A stretch of DNA of 64,000 bases from Catenaria anguillulae PL171 (taxonomy: Eukaryota > Blastocladiomycota > Blastocladiomycetes > Blastocladiales > Catenariaceae): NCBI GenBank assembly GCA_002102555.1, contig MCFL01000022.1:354342-418341 (forward strand), written 5' to 3'. Of this stretch, positions 44,793 through 57,500 are shown in pieces. How positions within the stretch are numbered: the stretch's first letter is position 1; the number at the start of each line of letters is the position of its first letter. The notes beneath the pieces are model-generated. The model worked only from the letters and a program-made list of their open reading frames with translations, was not told where the DNA came from and did not search any database. The position numbers and the translations under genes were made by a program.

Positions 44793-47700
44793 ATGTCTGA
44801 TGATGGTGGAAAACCTGCCGTAGACCTTGACGGTCTCTTTCTTCAACTTTGCCCTGCTCTCGCCTCTCACGATACATTTGTCAAGGCAAGCAAGTCGCTC
44901 CGCAAACGCGTTGGCAACCATTTTGTCAAGAACTCGAGCGTAGATAGTACCGCAACGGTATGCGATCTGGCTGTGTTGCCAGCAGTTTGGCCTTTTTCTT
45001 ACCTTCGTCCTTGGTATTTATGTGGTACTGACATTGTAAACGACATAATGCCATCAGGTTTGCGACCCGCACCAACATGCGCAATGGATCAAACTCCACG
45101 ACGCAGTTCATGCCCTCCAAAACGATCTGGAGGCGAATCAACAACTGGCTCACAAGGCCGAAGCGGCACTCTTGCAGGAGCAAGAGCAACATCATAACAC
45201 GACCCAACGTTACGAGTTGTTGTGCGCAGAGCTTGGTCAAGAGCGTGTGCGCCAGGCCAATTTGGAAGCACAGCTTGCGAGCGCGCAAGGGAGGCGAGCG
45301 AATTGCGTGATCGGTATTCCAAAGTATCTGCCGATTGTACTTCGCTGCGGGCAATGGGGGATGCATTATTGACGGAAGCTTTGGAGCACGATCAGCTGGT
45401 GGCCAAGGTTGAAGACCTGAACGCGAGGCTGGACGCTACCAACTTACTCCTTGCCGAGTCTGGTGAGCGGGAGGCGAGGGCAAACCACGAAGCCATCAAG
45501 CAGAAGCACGAGGCATATTTTGCGGCGTGCGATTGTGCGGCATCTCAGCGGTATTCATCAACCCTGGCCGACATCAACCAGCAATTGCGTCAACAGCTCA
45601 GCGAACAACTGGCGACGTCTGCCCAAGTTTACCGTGACCTTTCAATTGCCCGTCAGCTTGCCCAGCAGCTCATGGCTTCCATTCCCCAACTGCAGCACCA
45701 CCGGGCGTTTCATTCGCAGCTTCGGAACGATCCAGCGAGCGATTCAACGCTGACGGAAACGCTCTCGAGTGCGCTCTCTGGCTTATATGATCAGGTCAAT
45801 CACCTCAGTTTGCACGATCCGTCGTTTTCCCTTCCTCAGACCTTGGAGGACTTTCGCAAGACTTTTGCAAAAGCACACGGCGCGATTGCGCTTGTCGAAT
45901 CGCTTGCAGCACTCACTTCGGCACGGCACGAGCATGATCGCAATCATTTGGCATGGCGCAAGCAGCAAGTAAACAACGGCAACGACGACGCCAGCAAGGA
46001 GGACGTGCGGTCCAAGGAAAAGAAGGAGTACCATGCGATCGTGACGGTTTACCACATGACCGGACTCTTGTCTCGGAATGCAACCTTTTTCAAGTACGAG
46101 CTGTCGGCAATCCTGCGCAGCAAGGGTGTCCCGCATGAACTTTTTTCATGGCTTGCGGATATGGGTTTCACGGTATCCTCATCAGCAATCACTAAGCTCG
46201 AGGATAAAATCGTCAAGGGGCATGCAAAGCGGATTGCATTGGACATTGAAGAGTGGCTCGCCGGAGGCGGTTCACTTGACCTCAACTTGGACGACTTTCA
46301 CAACATCCATACATTCCTCAAAGGAGCAGCCACTTCAGCAACCAACATTGTCCACATGGGGACTGCCCTTGCCCTCCTCAACCATTATGCCCCAATCCTT
46401 GTTCAGCGCCACGGCTCAGCAATCGACGACGACGAATGCATCCATGACCTTATACAACTCATCGAACAAGACCTTCCACACTACTGCGGCAAAACAATCC
46501 TAGATGCGTACCCAGAGCTGTGTACCGAACCGATCCCGCACCGCGCGACCGCAACCCACTCGTACAATCCAAACATCATGTTGGCCCGTGACACAGCCGC
46601 CGCGATTGCTTTGCAGGACCAGCGTCGTGGCGACCAGGTCGGAGCTGTCCCGATGGTGGTGGCGGCTGATGTAGATTCCGGCGACGAGTCGTGTCAAGAG
46701 GATGGTGGAGACGAGGTGCAGATTAGGAGCCGCGGGTCCGTGTGGGCGGTGGCCTTATCAGACGACTCACAGTCCCGATCGGCAAAGGCGAGCATTGAAG
46801 GTCAAATGGATGTGGATGGTGGACTCGCCAAGATGGATTTGGACGTACCAAACAAGGAGCCAACTTCGACCCATGCGCATACACCAATTCAGCTTGCACC
46901 ACCATGCCCGACCAACCAACCTAAAGCATTTCAACCAATGCCACGACCCACAACCACCACCGCGCCAAATGCAGAGCTTGTCCTTGATCCGTTGGCGCCA
47001 GCGCACACAACAGCACTTGCCGACGCCATCGAGCTCCAGCACGGGCAGCGTTCCATGTTCAACGCCAAGCTTGTCACCTTGTTGGAAGGGGACTTGAAAA
47101 GTGTTGATGCGTACATGACCCTGTTGAATGAAGTGCTCAAGGTGGAGCCGTTGCGCAAGTTTGCATGTGAGTACCTGGTCCCGGTGCCGATGGATAACCC
47201 AGGTGTGCATGCCCTACGTACCGCAATTCGTCTTCGTCGCGAGTGGGTCTCGACATTCAACGAGGAGCATCCAACCATACCCAAGGAAATCGACAGCTTG
47301 TTCCCGCACATTGGGCCGCTTCACCTCTCGCTCAATATGCGGGAGACCTTTTTCACGGAGCACCAAGACTTCTTGCGACTAGCCCACCGTATGGTCGCGG
47401 GCAAGGAAATGACAAAGAAGCCGTCGCCCCAAGTAATCGACTACCTGGTCACGGTGCTTGCGTGCGCTTGGCGGCACGGTGTCCGGGAACCAGCACTTGC
47501 GGCCCTTGCGCGCTCGCCAAACGCCACCAAGCGCGACCCACATGTACATTACCTCCTTGCGGTCCTTGACGACGAGCTGCAAGCAGTCTTTTCGGTGTAT
47601 GAACAGGCGCACCGATCTGGTCGCCTGGACATGTTTCTTGCAATGGCCGTGCGATGTGCGGAGCTGGCATGGCGGTGGGGACGCGCCACTACAAGTTTCG

Positions 47701-49586
47701 CACGCTTGAACTTGTTGCCGACATTGCCCGTCTCAAGCAACGTGAACATCCACTCGCCGACCGACTTGCCCACGACTTGGCTTCGATCAGCGACTATCCC
47801 GTCGAGAATGCCCATTCGCGGATCCGTCGGGTGACTTCACCATGGGACACTGCCAAAATCATCATACGCCGCGCCTACGTCACATTCCACACCTTGCGAC
47901 TCCGTAATACCCGTACGTATCGCCAGCTTGCACGCGGGTTCAACAAAATCCGTTCGGCTCCCCAGACCCGATACGCAATCACGATAACACGGGCGAAATC
48001 TGCGCTGAGCAAGCTGTTTGCTCGGGCATTGAGCGACGACGGCTCTGATTCCAGCGGCAAGCCATTCCCGCCATTGCCGACCTGCCAGATCAAGTTGAGC
48101 AAGTCTGCCGCCGCGGCGCAAGCGAAAGCAACGTCTGTTGCTGGGAAGGAGAATGTCGAGCATCGGCCGGCGGGTGGCTGTTCGATCGATGGAATGGATG
48201 CAATGAATGTCGATCAAGATTCGACGGAGGCGGCTGGATGCACGAGCGGTAGTGGTCGTGTGCAGGACAGCGGCCATGCAGTTGGGCAGTCGTTTGTGCA
48301 GGTCGGTAGGCGGCACGGAGATGCAAAAGGTAGTGCGAACGCGGGCCGTGGCCGTGGGCGGGGACGGGGACGTGGACGCAGCGTGCAAGGGCAAAGTGGA
48401 GCAGAAAGCAAGCCAGGGAATGGTGGGGTGTCGGGGGAAGCCATGCCTATGACTAGTGTGGTTCAAGGTGGGGCGCAAGCCGGAGGCGCTGGGATTGAGG
48501 CAAGTGTATCACCAGAGCAAGGAGCCAGGCTCGAGCAGAACAACGTACTGGCCGTCACAATCACATCGAGCAATGCCAACGGAACACCGGGCAAATCCGC
48601 CACCGACACAGTTTCGCTCCCGAAATTGGGCATCTCGGTTCCGCTCCGCGCCATGCCGCTCGGGTATAGCCACTTTCTTGCTCCTGCTGATCCAAGGACG
48701 AGGCAAGCGACATTGCAGCTGTGCCCTCGCAACGGGACCCGCCCCTTTGACGTCACCTGTTGGAGATGTGGGGATATTCCAATCTATGAGCCGCAATCGA
48801 AGCCACCAAGAGCCAAGGCAAAGCACAAAGAAGAACACACCAGCACACCCAAGTCGCCTGCGAAAAAGATCCACCCATGTGTTACGCTTTTCACGTATCC
48901 GAAATGGCAAGCACGAGGACAAGATTCGACACCAGCAAGCAGCAGCAGCACGTTACTGTCACCGCCACGGCCGCCTCAAGATGTGCAAACGGAAACACCG
49001 ATTGATCAACCTCCTTCGGAAACGCCAACAGCATCGGTTAGCTCGATCGTGTCGGCATCCACGTCGACGTCACGTCCCGAAAAGCGGGTTCATCCGCTCG
49101 CTGATATCCCGGTTCCAACTCGCCGCCAGCGCATGGACGATTCGGGCGCGGATGATGCGGCTGTTGCGCTGACCTGCGCCCGATGTGGCCATTGGTTTCA
49201 CAAGGCTTGCATGGACAAAATGGGCGGTGTTTGCTTCGGGTGTTACGAGGCAGTGCGGGCCGGGTGGATAAACGTGGTTGGACTCGCCAACAAGGAGATG
49301 AAGGAGAAGGTTGGAGCAGCCATCAAGCAAGAGCAAGCTGCTCGAGCTGGAAAGCAGGGTAGCATGCAGCAGGCAGGCTTGGAGTTGTTGGATGCGTTAG
49401 AGGACGACGATGACGAGGGTGGCACGACGCAGAGTGAAAAAAAAGGCCGTGTATGGCCAAATGAAGTCGCTCGGCGCTCTGGTTGTTGCCGGCCACAAAG
49501 GGCAAGCGGACTTGGAAAAGATGCGCCAAGCAGACGAAGCAGACTACTTGCAGGCACAGGATATGTTGTTGAGTATGTTTCCTTGA
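44793..49586 (+). CDS. Putative transposase with coiled coil and C-terminal zinc finger
   Basis: Exon 44793-44957, a 100-bp intron (GTATGC...ATCAG), then coding from 45,058. In order: a helical N-terminus; a coiled coil (about 45,070-45,640); a conserved block with LDLNLDDFHNIHTF, giving acidic candidates; a disordered linker; SLFPHIGPLHLSLNMRETFF; and SDYPVENAHSRIRRVTSPWDTA, a candidate for the third catalytic acid. Next come an Arg/Gly patch (GRGRGRGRGRGR) and two cysteine clusters (CWRCGDIP; CARCGHWFHKACMDKMGGVC), a RING/PHD-like zinc finger. The frame breaks at GGG 45,289-45,291, GGGG 47,677-47,680 and A8 49,437-49,444. Correcting the last gives LEKMRQADEADYLQAQDMLL and a stop at 49,586. 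DDFHNIHT-type blocks occur, as I recall, in many uncharacterised proteins of other early-diverging fungi. Confidence 0.65.
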
Positions 49587-49886
49587 CGGCAGTCGGCCAA
49601 CAATGCATTCTCCAAGGTCAGTTGGCGGTTGGCATAACGATCAATAACGATCAGTTCTGTTTTGAGAACTCGAGATTGGTCGTCCCTGAAGTGTGAGCGG
49701 ACATGCTTGGAGGGACGGGGACGGCGATGCAGTCGGTCGTATTGAATTGGCAACGCCAACGATAGCACAATGCATAGTGTTTCTAAGACGGGTCATGTCC
49801 ACTGAGCGTCATACACGGCTACAATACTCAACGCGCTTCGACGATGAAATGTGTATGACATCCACGTCACGTGAACGTCAGGGATC

Positions 49887-49907
49887 GGGCGCTTCGCGCC
49901 CCTTGTT
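49887..49907 (-). repeat. Right terminal inverted repeat (21 bp)
   Basis: Exact inverted copy of 44,252-44,272. Confidence 0.9.
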
Positions 49908-49916
49908 CCCTGAGCC
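49908..49916. repeat. Target-site duplication (right), CCCTGAGCC
   Basis: Direct repeat of 44,243-44,251. Confidence 0.9.
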
Positions 49917-50942
49917 CCGGGTCGCGCTCCACGGCCAATGTGATTTCGCCCACGGCTTCGGACGCGATCCACACCCAGTTGTCAAAGCCTAGAATGCCCG
50001 CTTGCCGCGCCACGGGCGCTAGGTCAAGGTACTCTGGCATGGTTCCGAAAAACACCACCACGCGCACACCCGTTTGCGCCGTGGCATTGACTGCACGCGC
50101 CAGCAGTGCGGATTTCGTCGCGGCAGGTGCGCCAAATGCGACAAACTCGGTCGATGCAATGTCAATGGCGAGCTCGGTAGCTGTGGCACTGAATGCGCTT
50201 GCGATTGAGCGGCCGTACTTTGAGTTGCTCGCAATCACGGCGCACGCGGTCCATTGCTGGTGCGCCAAGTAGTAGGCGAGGGCAATGCCTTGGATGTCGT
50301 CGGCTGGGATGGTGCGAAAGAAGGATTGGCCAAAGATGGAAGTGTTCGACAGCTTGGTGGCGGTGGCGGACCCGGAGCACACGTACATGCCGTGTGCTTG
50401 TGCGAGCAGGGTTAGCGGAATGGTGGTGTCGGAGGTGATGCCCGTGATCATGGCGATCGCTCCATTTGTAGGAGTGGTTGTTGCATTGGGGGCCAACGCT
50501 GGCAGAGTCGAGTTGAAGATGTGGGTGGAGCCAGCAGACAAAGTGGACGTGTCGCGAATGTCAATGAAGACCGAGTGACCGGCAGGACGCGCAACTGCGA
50601 AGAGGTACGGAGGAGTCAACATGAGGGCGAAGCGTGAGTGAGAGGTTGTATCAGCGATCAGAATGGAAAGGAGACGCACCTTGGTTATTGACGTCGGTCA
50701 CTGAAAGAAGTAGGTACTGCGCGATTTCTTTCGAAGCCCGGCCATCTATGTGAAGTGGCAAGTCAGCCTGATATGCTATCGCGTACTGTGTCACCGTGAG
50801 GGTGACAATGGCAATACGTACGATTGCTGTCGGACAAGGGCATTGCCACCAGGTAGCGTAGCTGAGCACACCAGGCAGAGCAAGTGAGGGACGCCAGCAG
50901 AATCGCAAGAGAAGTGATCGCTTCAAGCCTCAAAAAGAGCAT
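49917..50942 (-). pseudogene. Class C GPCR C, 5' portion (signal peptide and ectodomain)
   Basis: Exons 50942-50822, 50745-50680, and 50594 down to the insertion point. The signal peptide is AITSLAILLASLTCSAWC. Exon 2 (66 nt, same length as in GPCR B) encodes GRASKEIAQYLLLSVTDVNNQ. Exon 3 carries the PBP1-type ectodomain (YVCSGSATATKLS, FGQSFFRTIPADD, WIASEAVGEITLAVERDP) and then runs into the transposon, where the frame stops within 40 bases of element sequence. Without the insertion and one copy of the 9-bp duplication, it would continue in frame into 44,242 and below. A truncated, secreted ectodomain could still be made. Confidence 0.8.
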
Positions 50943-51958
50943 GGTGAAGGAGGCAGGAGACAGGAGACGGTTTCGGCTTGGTTGCATGCGGACTCGCAGG
51001 CATGGTCGACGGAGGACGTTGATGAAGTATTTATCGCTGCGACTTGGCTCAAGATAGTCATTCTACTAGCGCTCATTTGCGCCACGCTCACGCACATTCT
51101 CATCACAGCACGGCTGTTGTTCGCGAGATTGTTCCAAGCAAGATGATGAAAATCATCACCAGGTTGGAACTCTAACAAACAGGGAAGGTAAATTGGCTCA
51201 CTGGGTGCCGGGGCAAGGTTGGGGGCTCTCGGAGGATGAGTGCTAGCGCTGTGTGCTAAGCGGGTGTCCACTTTAGGTGCCATTATACACCGCAAACGCA
51301 TCCATTTTCATGTCTGTGGTCATGCAACGCACGGCCTGTCTCACATCCATTTTGCCTCCTGATCGCTTGAAGCTTGCGCGTCAGTTGAATGGTCACGGGT
51401 GGCGTCGTTCCGGGTGGCACTCGGCAGCCTGCGACGACGCCAATTGGCTGCTGAATGAATACCTAGGACAATCCAACTTGTCGCACAGGTGCATGGTACG
51501 GCCGAGTACTAGGCATGTCATGCGATCTTTTTCCGATATTAAAGATATTCAACGAATATGAAAGGCGACCGTTGATTAGATGGCTTGGTCCGCGAAGTGA
51601 ACGTGAGCCGGTCATTGCGCGCACTGCCAACCCCAGTCTCCCAACAGCACTTGGCCACAGTTTCCATCGCTCTCGATTACAGCAGTGAGTTGACAAAGTA
51701 GTATCGTACGTGCAACTCTTGTCCACGGAGGCGCGGATAGGTAGCGCAGGCAAGCTGTGCCCTCAAAAAGTCTCATCGTCTGTCTCGTCAAGTAGTGGTC
51801 GGATCGGCGGCCCATATCCCGCCCTCCTCGCACTGCTGCCAATGAGATACGAACCTAAATATCAATCTCGAGCAATTGGCCAAATGATCACTTCAAACTC
51901 ATGAATAATCGTTGACAACCTTGAGCAACGTGCCACCATATCCCTTCGACTCGACCTC
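50943..51958. other. intergenic between GPCR C and F-box-like copy c
   Basis: Divergent promoter region of the pair. No gene is supported. It shows no obvious similarity to the equivalent space at 34,693-35,722. Confidence 0.5.
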
Positions 51959-53444
51959 ATGAACTCGTTCGAAACAATGACGCGGCAATCCCCGGCAGCT
52001 TGCGCCACACCCGCCCACGACTCCGCCTCCCTGTACTTGCTGCTCCCAGGTGAGCTCTTGCTCGACGTTTTTGCACTAAGCGAGACGTCGTCCCGCTTGC
52101 CCGCTGCATGCCGCGACTGCGCATCAGTCTACTTCAAACCCGGCCAGCTCCCGCACCGTGTCTGGGCCCATCGGCACATCTTCCTCAACCCGCAACACGA
52201 CCCGCAAACTGCCCGCTGTAATGACGGCCCGATTCCTTGGGTTTAGCCCAAAAGACATCAACGAGCAGTACCCGCGGGTTGCACAAATCCAATCTCATCT
52301 CAGCTTCTATCTCAAGGCCCGCGTACCTCCCTTGCCCGATATCGCAGATCTGCCCAAAGATTGGCATCCGTTTGCTGCAGGAATTGCGCCGCCTTGGCCG
52401 AATTCAGAGTCCTCTGGCATGTCGGCCGCGCCCTCAATGCTCAGCGCGAGGTTCATTGATTGGTTGTTTGGCAAAAAGGGTCCATTTAGGTGGGATGCGG
52501 CTGAACGCCGCGCCGATTCCGACTTTGACGTGGTCGCCGAGCTGAGAAAGATGCGCAAGCGCGAGCTCGACAAGGAGGCATACATGTCGGGTGAAGATGA
52601 CGAGTTTGATGACGAGTCCTTGTACGCCTTGGATTCAGACGACGACGATGATCCAGACCGCTGGCAAGCCGCTCCCAATTGGCGTCTCCTTCCCGATGCG
52701 CTCTTGCTTGCCCATTTCTTTATTCGCACCACGCAACTCGACTTGCTTGAACGTACACTTGTCCACCTCCAATCCGCACTCCCGACACTTGCGACTGCCT
52801 CGGCTCCTGTATCCGTGTGGTCGTTCTGTATGCTCGACAACCGCACCTTACTGAGGTACAGTCTTTCGGAGCTCGCTTCTCCGTCCGAAGAGCCGTCCAT
52901 CACGTACCCAACCTTCCTGTGCTTGCTGGCCCTGTTTGACTGGTCCAAACCTGCGCTCGACGTGATTTTGCGTGTTTTTTCCGATTCAACCCACATGTGG
53001 ACTGTCATTTCATGGATCCATTCCAGCCTGCCCGCATTCTCCTGCATGCTAGATACGCTCGACCTCGTCACCTCGCCGCCATCCACCTCTGCGCGCGTCC
53101 TTGAAATCCTCGACCTGTTTCATCAATACGACGTGCCCATCGATCTCGAATACTTCAAGGGCATCTCGCCGTCAATCACTTCGAGCTACCGCATATTTTA
53201 TGACGTGCTCGTACATTACGACTTGCCCAATGTGCCGCGGTCGCTTGACCCATGCCGCCAGTCCTGGATTGGAAAGGCCATGGTCGATTGGGTGTGCAAG
53301 GGACACATCGAGCTCGTGGATGTCGCACTCGAGCACGAGTACTTGTTGGACGCCGACATTGTACAGCGGCTGTGCACATTTGCTGCCGAGCGTGGGGACT
53401 GGGGTTTGGTTGCAAAGTTAGCGGCGCTCGAGATATACTACTGA
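51959..53444 (+). CDS. F-box-like/ankyrin-like protein (copy c), best-preserved family member
   Basis: The N-terminus carries an F-box-like motif (LLPGELLLDVFALSETSSRLPAACRD), followed by HRVWAHRHIFLNPQHDP. One T too many in TTT (52,242-52,244) breaks the frame. After it the chain continues uninterrupted: INEQYPRVAQIQSHLSFYLK, an acidic Asp/Glu linker, NWRLLPDALLLAHFFIRTTQ, TYPTFLCLLALFDWSKPALD and ankyrin-like helical repeats ending VDWVCKGHIELVDVALEHEY and LCTFAAERGDWGLVAKL. It is about 495 aa if the frame is continuous. The likely role is an SCF-type substrate adaptor, inferred from the F-box-like motif only. It is divergent from GPCR C. Confidence 0.65.
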
Positions 53445-54583
53445 GTACGACTCATGCTCGACTGTATACGAGAGGTTTGGAATTGGATGACGGCGGTTGT
53501 TGTGGACTGTTACCCCTTTTTATTTTTTATTGACGTCTACATCGACTTTGCATGAAGTTCCAATTGCACAACCGCGACACAAAGCACGATGCAAAGCCGA
53601 TCTTTAGCAATTGAATCCTCGCATATCCGGCCACCCGGATGTTTCTCATGGCCTCAAAGTCTTGATGCCAATTCGGCAACCGACGCTCACTTGGCAGTCC
53701 CTCATCCTTGGCTCGTCCAGCTATTGACGGCACCCGAAGCAAAACTATGTTTCGACTGACGGCAAGGCTCAGGTCAATATGCCCGTGTTCAGCGTGTGGT
53801 TTGGTGACTTGCGACGCTGATTGACGATGTGTGCTGGCCAGGGTGGTGCGCATGCGCGATTACTTGGGCAATGTTGCCGGCCCGTTGAACGTCAAGCAGG
53901 GTATGGCGGCGCGCGCACCGTGATGATTGCGAGCAAGGAGTGCAATGAGCATGTAAGCTGAAGGCCTGGCCATGTCGGTACCCGCTGCCGACAGGCTCGA
54001 TGCCAGCTCGACTGCGTTTCATACAGGCATTCAGTGTACCAGACGCGGGTGCATGCTTGTCATGACGAGCGTGGCTGCCTCGCTCAAGTTCGTCATCAAG
54101 GGCATGGGGCCATTGCAAGCGGCGCGTTACCAATGCATCTTGAGGCAAACGTAGATGGACAAGATGGTCGCGCGAGAGGAGTAAGGTGGCGGACCAAGTC
54201 AATTGCGTTATTGGCATGGCCATGTTGGCAGGAGGACAAGGCCGACGAGGCCGTGCTCTTCTTGAATGAGCAAAGCTAGGACGCAGGATCGACTCATTGT
54301 TTGAACGGGCTGGCGGCGGCAAGGAGGCGCAAAATGATCATAATGAGGCGGTCAGGTTTTCGGTCTTGTGGGCCCGGGTTGTTGTATTGTAGAACAAGAG
54401 TCGTGATGTAGAACCCCACTAAAGTGTGTTATCGATGTGAAGAAATGACGCAATGATGCAGTATTTAATGCGGACGCAAATGAAAACGGACACAAGAACT
54501 CGCCTGTTGTGGAAAAGAAGAAAGGGAAAACGACATTACACACGCTTCTTTCGTCACAAACACTCGTACACACCACCAAGTGC
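53445..54583. other. intergenic between convergent genes, no gene resolved
   Basis: Short open frames on both strands lack signal peptides or domains. It lies between the 3' ends of F-box-like copy c (+) and the oligopeptide transporter (-). Confidence 0.5.
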
Positions 54584-57500
54584 TCAGCATAACTTCAACT
54601 GTTGTTGCAAATCTTGATTGTCGCCTGGATTGAGCAGCCATTCGGGGAAGTCGAAACCAAACCCGCGAAGCAGGAAGATGGAAACGAAAGCTGCGAGAGC
54701 AACGCCTACGTCGAGTGCGCAGGCCAGAATGTAGTTGTATCGCTTCCACTGTAGCGACCGAAACGAAAGTATGGTGAGCATTTACCAGCAAAGCTTTGAA
54801 AGACAAGCGCGAGGTGCTGAAAGGCAACATACCCAGTTGGTGCGGTATCTGTACATGAAGAACTGGAAGAACAGGGCCACCAAGAACTGCGAGAACACAT
54901 AGCTTGTGTCGCCGCCGGGAACAACACCTTGAAACAGGAGAGGGCCTTGGACGTACTTCCATGGAATGCGTTTACCGCAGACCAAGTCGAGCATCTTGAT
55001 GACGATCGGTGTGGCTGCGCCAACGGCCAGTCCCAAAATGAGGACGGCGCCGTACTCGGTTTCAAAGAAGAAGCGACGAGGACCGATGAGACCCCAAATC
55101 TAATGATGTCAAGTGTGAGTTCCGAGGGCGGCGCCAGAGATAACAAGATTTCAAGTCAACGAACAATGCTCGCGCTGTAAAAGGTGCGGTTGCTTCCCGA
55201 CGACCAGGCTAGAGCGTCAGGGCCATTGACTCCCGGATGCTTTTCATTGTACGCGGTGATCCAATCGCGGTGAGGCTGGGGCTGAAGCCAAAGGTAGGCC
55301 GCAGCATACGAAGCAGCGGCGGAGATGACGGACGAGGAGATTTGCGTGATGAAAACGTGGCGGGGAGGAATCTTCATGTAATGGCCTGGCCAATTTGTTC
55401 CATGTTAGTGAAGTAGACACGTTGTAGGAATGACGTTGAAACAGTCGAACGACAAACCCAGCTTCAAGTCTGTCAATCTGGAAGGCGGGAAAGTGAACAA
55501 AGGATGAGGGATTGTCCGGCGGCGGTAATAATCACTTGTGCACTCGGGTGAATTGAAACGTACAGGGTCATGCATTGTTGTCCGACGGATACAGCAAGCG
55601 ATTTGAACGCCATTTGCACGACGGGATAGCCGGGCATCAGTAGGCTAGGTGCACCAAAAAACATATACGCGCCATTGCAGAACCGTGTCAGAAATGCCAG
55701 ACTTACAGCCGAGTTTGTAGAATGCGCCACGTACCCAACAAGAAACTGAGAAACGACGTTGAGGTACAATTGGACGCCGGTCGTGGCAAGGATGACGGCA
55801 ATTGGGAAACACGCGACAGCTGAGAAACCAATCGCGAGCAAGGTCATGTACCACGGCATGGCCATGGCTGTGAATTGAAAGACGGCGACGGCCCCGGCCT
55901 GCAATTGACATGCTCGGATGTGAGTTCGACAGCACATGTATATGACGTGTCATGCAGCTGAGGTCAGGAGGAAGACGTACAGATGTCAAGAAAAGGAGCA
56001 GCAGATAAACCCAATGGGGGACTTCAGGATATTGGTCAATGAGAAGGCCTGTGTGAATCAAGAAAGCAAGACGTCAGCAAGTTTGAGGAGGCTATTCGGA
56101 AAAGACGCACAAGGCTGTGGAAAAAAAAAGAAGAAAAGAAAACACGCACAGTGAATGTCCAACCCCTCCTTGTGTCGGTTCACACCACGAAACCTGCGCC
56201 AAATGTCCCCGCCATACCAAACTATGCAATGCACAAACGCCGACATGAACTGAGCCATGGATGCAAAGTATGCCATGGCGAAGAATGGGCTGAAATGAAA
56301 CGGTTTCAACTTTTCATACTCGTCCCACAGAACATGAACCCCGGTCACGTCGTTGTCGTCGACCAACCGAGATTCGCGCACAGATTGACCCGTCTTGTCA
56401 AAGATGGCCAGTGTGTTTACGACTTGAAGCACCTTGGCTGGCGCACTGAACCAGTTGTAGTGGGTAGCAAGCGGTGTAGCGATCCACTGCAATAAGACTG
56501 CCCCAATTGTTGCGGACAAGGTTGTCCAAAACGGTGTGACCATGGAAACCGAACCGAAAATGGACCAGTCAAGCGAAATGGAAAAGGCACCAACACCAGT
56601 TTCCTGGGAACCAACGACCATTCGCCAGAAAGTGCTCGATTTCGGGAACGCAACACAGAGCAACGGGATGGATGAGATACCGGCAGACATGTACTGAGGA
56701 CCAATCATGTGATATGCAAAGCAAGCGAAAATGCCGATGAAAAACAAGCGGAGCTTGGACCAGTGCTTGGGGTCAATGACAGAGTCGGTGTCCGATGGGT
56801 CACGTCTCAAACCGCCGTGGAATGCCGAGTAGAGCGAAACGAATGGCAAGACGGATGGCCAAACCATCTCGGGTGGACGAATGACCCACCGGCGGAACAG
56901 GCCCGAGAATCCAAAGCCGATGAGGTTTAAGCACACAAGGAAAACGACACACATGACCATGGAGCGAGTTTGAGTCGATAGTACAGTTCTTGCACGACAA
57001 TGTTGGATGTGCCGTATCTGTACATTGCAGGCAAACAAGTGGTCAGCACTATCAACTCAACCAAGGCAAAGAGAATATGTGAGAGAGAGAGCCCCAATTA
57101 CGTACGCCCCACTTGCGCCTGTCGTTGCCCAAATGCCGATCAACACATGCTCCTTAACCGTGAACGGGCCTGGGTTGAGCGAAAGGTTGAACCACCTCGT
57201 GTAATATGTGCGATCGGGAGCATAGTTCTCGAGAAACTTGCCGATCGGATACGCCAAGAGAATGCCGACATACGGAGTCAACATGAACGCGCTATGGACC
57301 AGGCGTATTGGAAAATGTCAGCGATACCTTGAACCAAGGGCGACAAGAAAGACATGAGCGTGTTTGATGGCAACGAACTTTGTCCGAAATGAAAAGATGG
57401 TGTTGGCAAATGCAAGGGCGACGTTGAAGATGTTGCCCAAAAAGAATACGCGGACTGTAAGTGACGGTGTCACAGGATACTGAATGCATGACAAGACAAA

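Larger units (their letters stand above)
44252..49907. mobile_element. Complete DDE-type DNA transposon, 5,656 bp, superfamily uncertain
   Basis: Perfect 21-bp terminal inverted repeats begin AACAAGGGGCGCGAAGCG and are themselves partly palindromic (GGGCGC-GAA-GCGCCC). They are flanked by 9-bp direct duplications. One long gene on the + strand fills most of the element. Nine-base duplications suit MULE-like elements, and eight- to nine-base ones occur in a few other superfamilies. The protein does not carry a MULE signature I can recognise, so the class is left open. The insertion disrupts GPCR C. Confidence 0.85.

Noticed and set aside
42211-50942. Two separate receptor genes rather than one split gene
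   Set aside because: The 5' part lacks any 7TM region, the 3' part lacks a signal peptide, and the junction carries a 9-bp duplication and terminal repeats that match an insertion into one gene.
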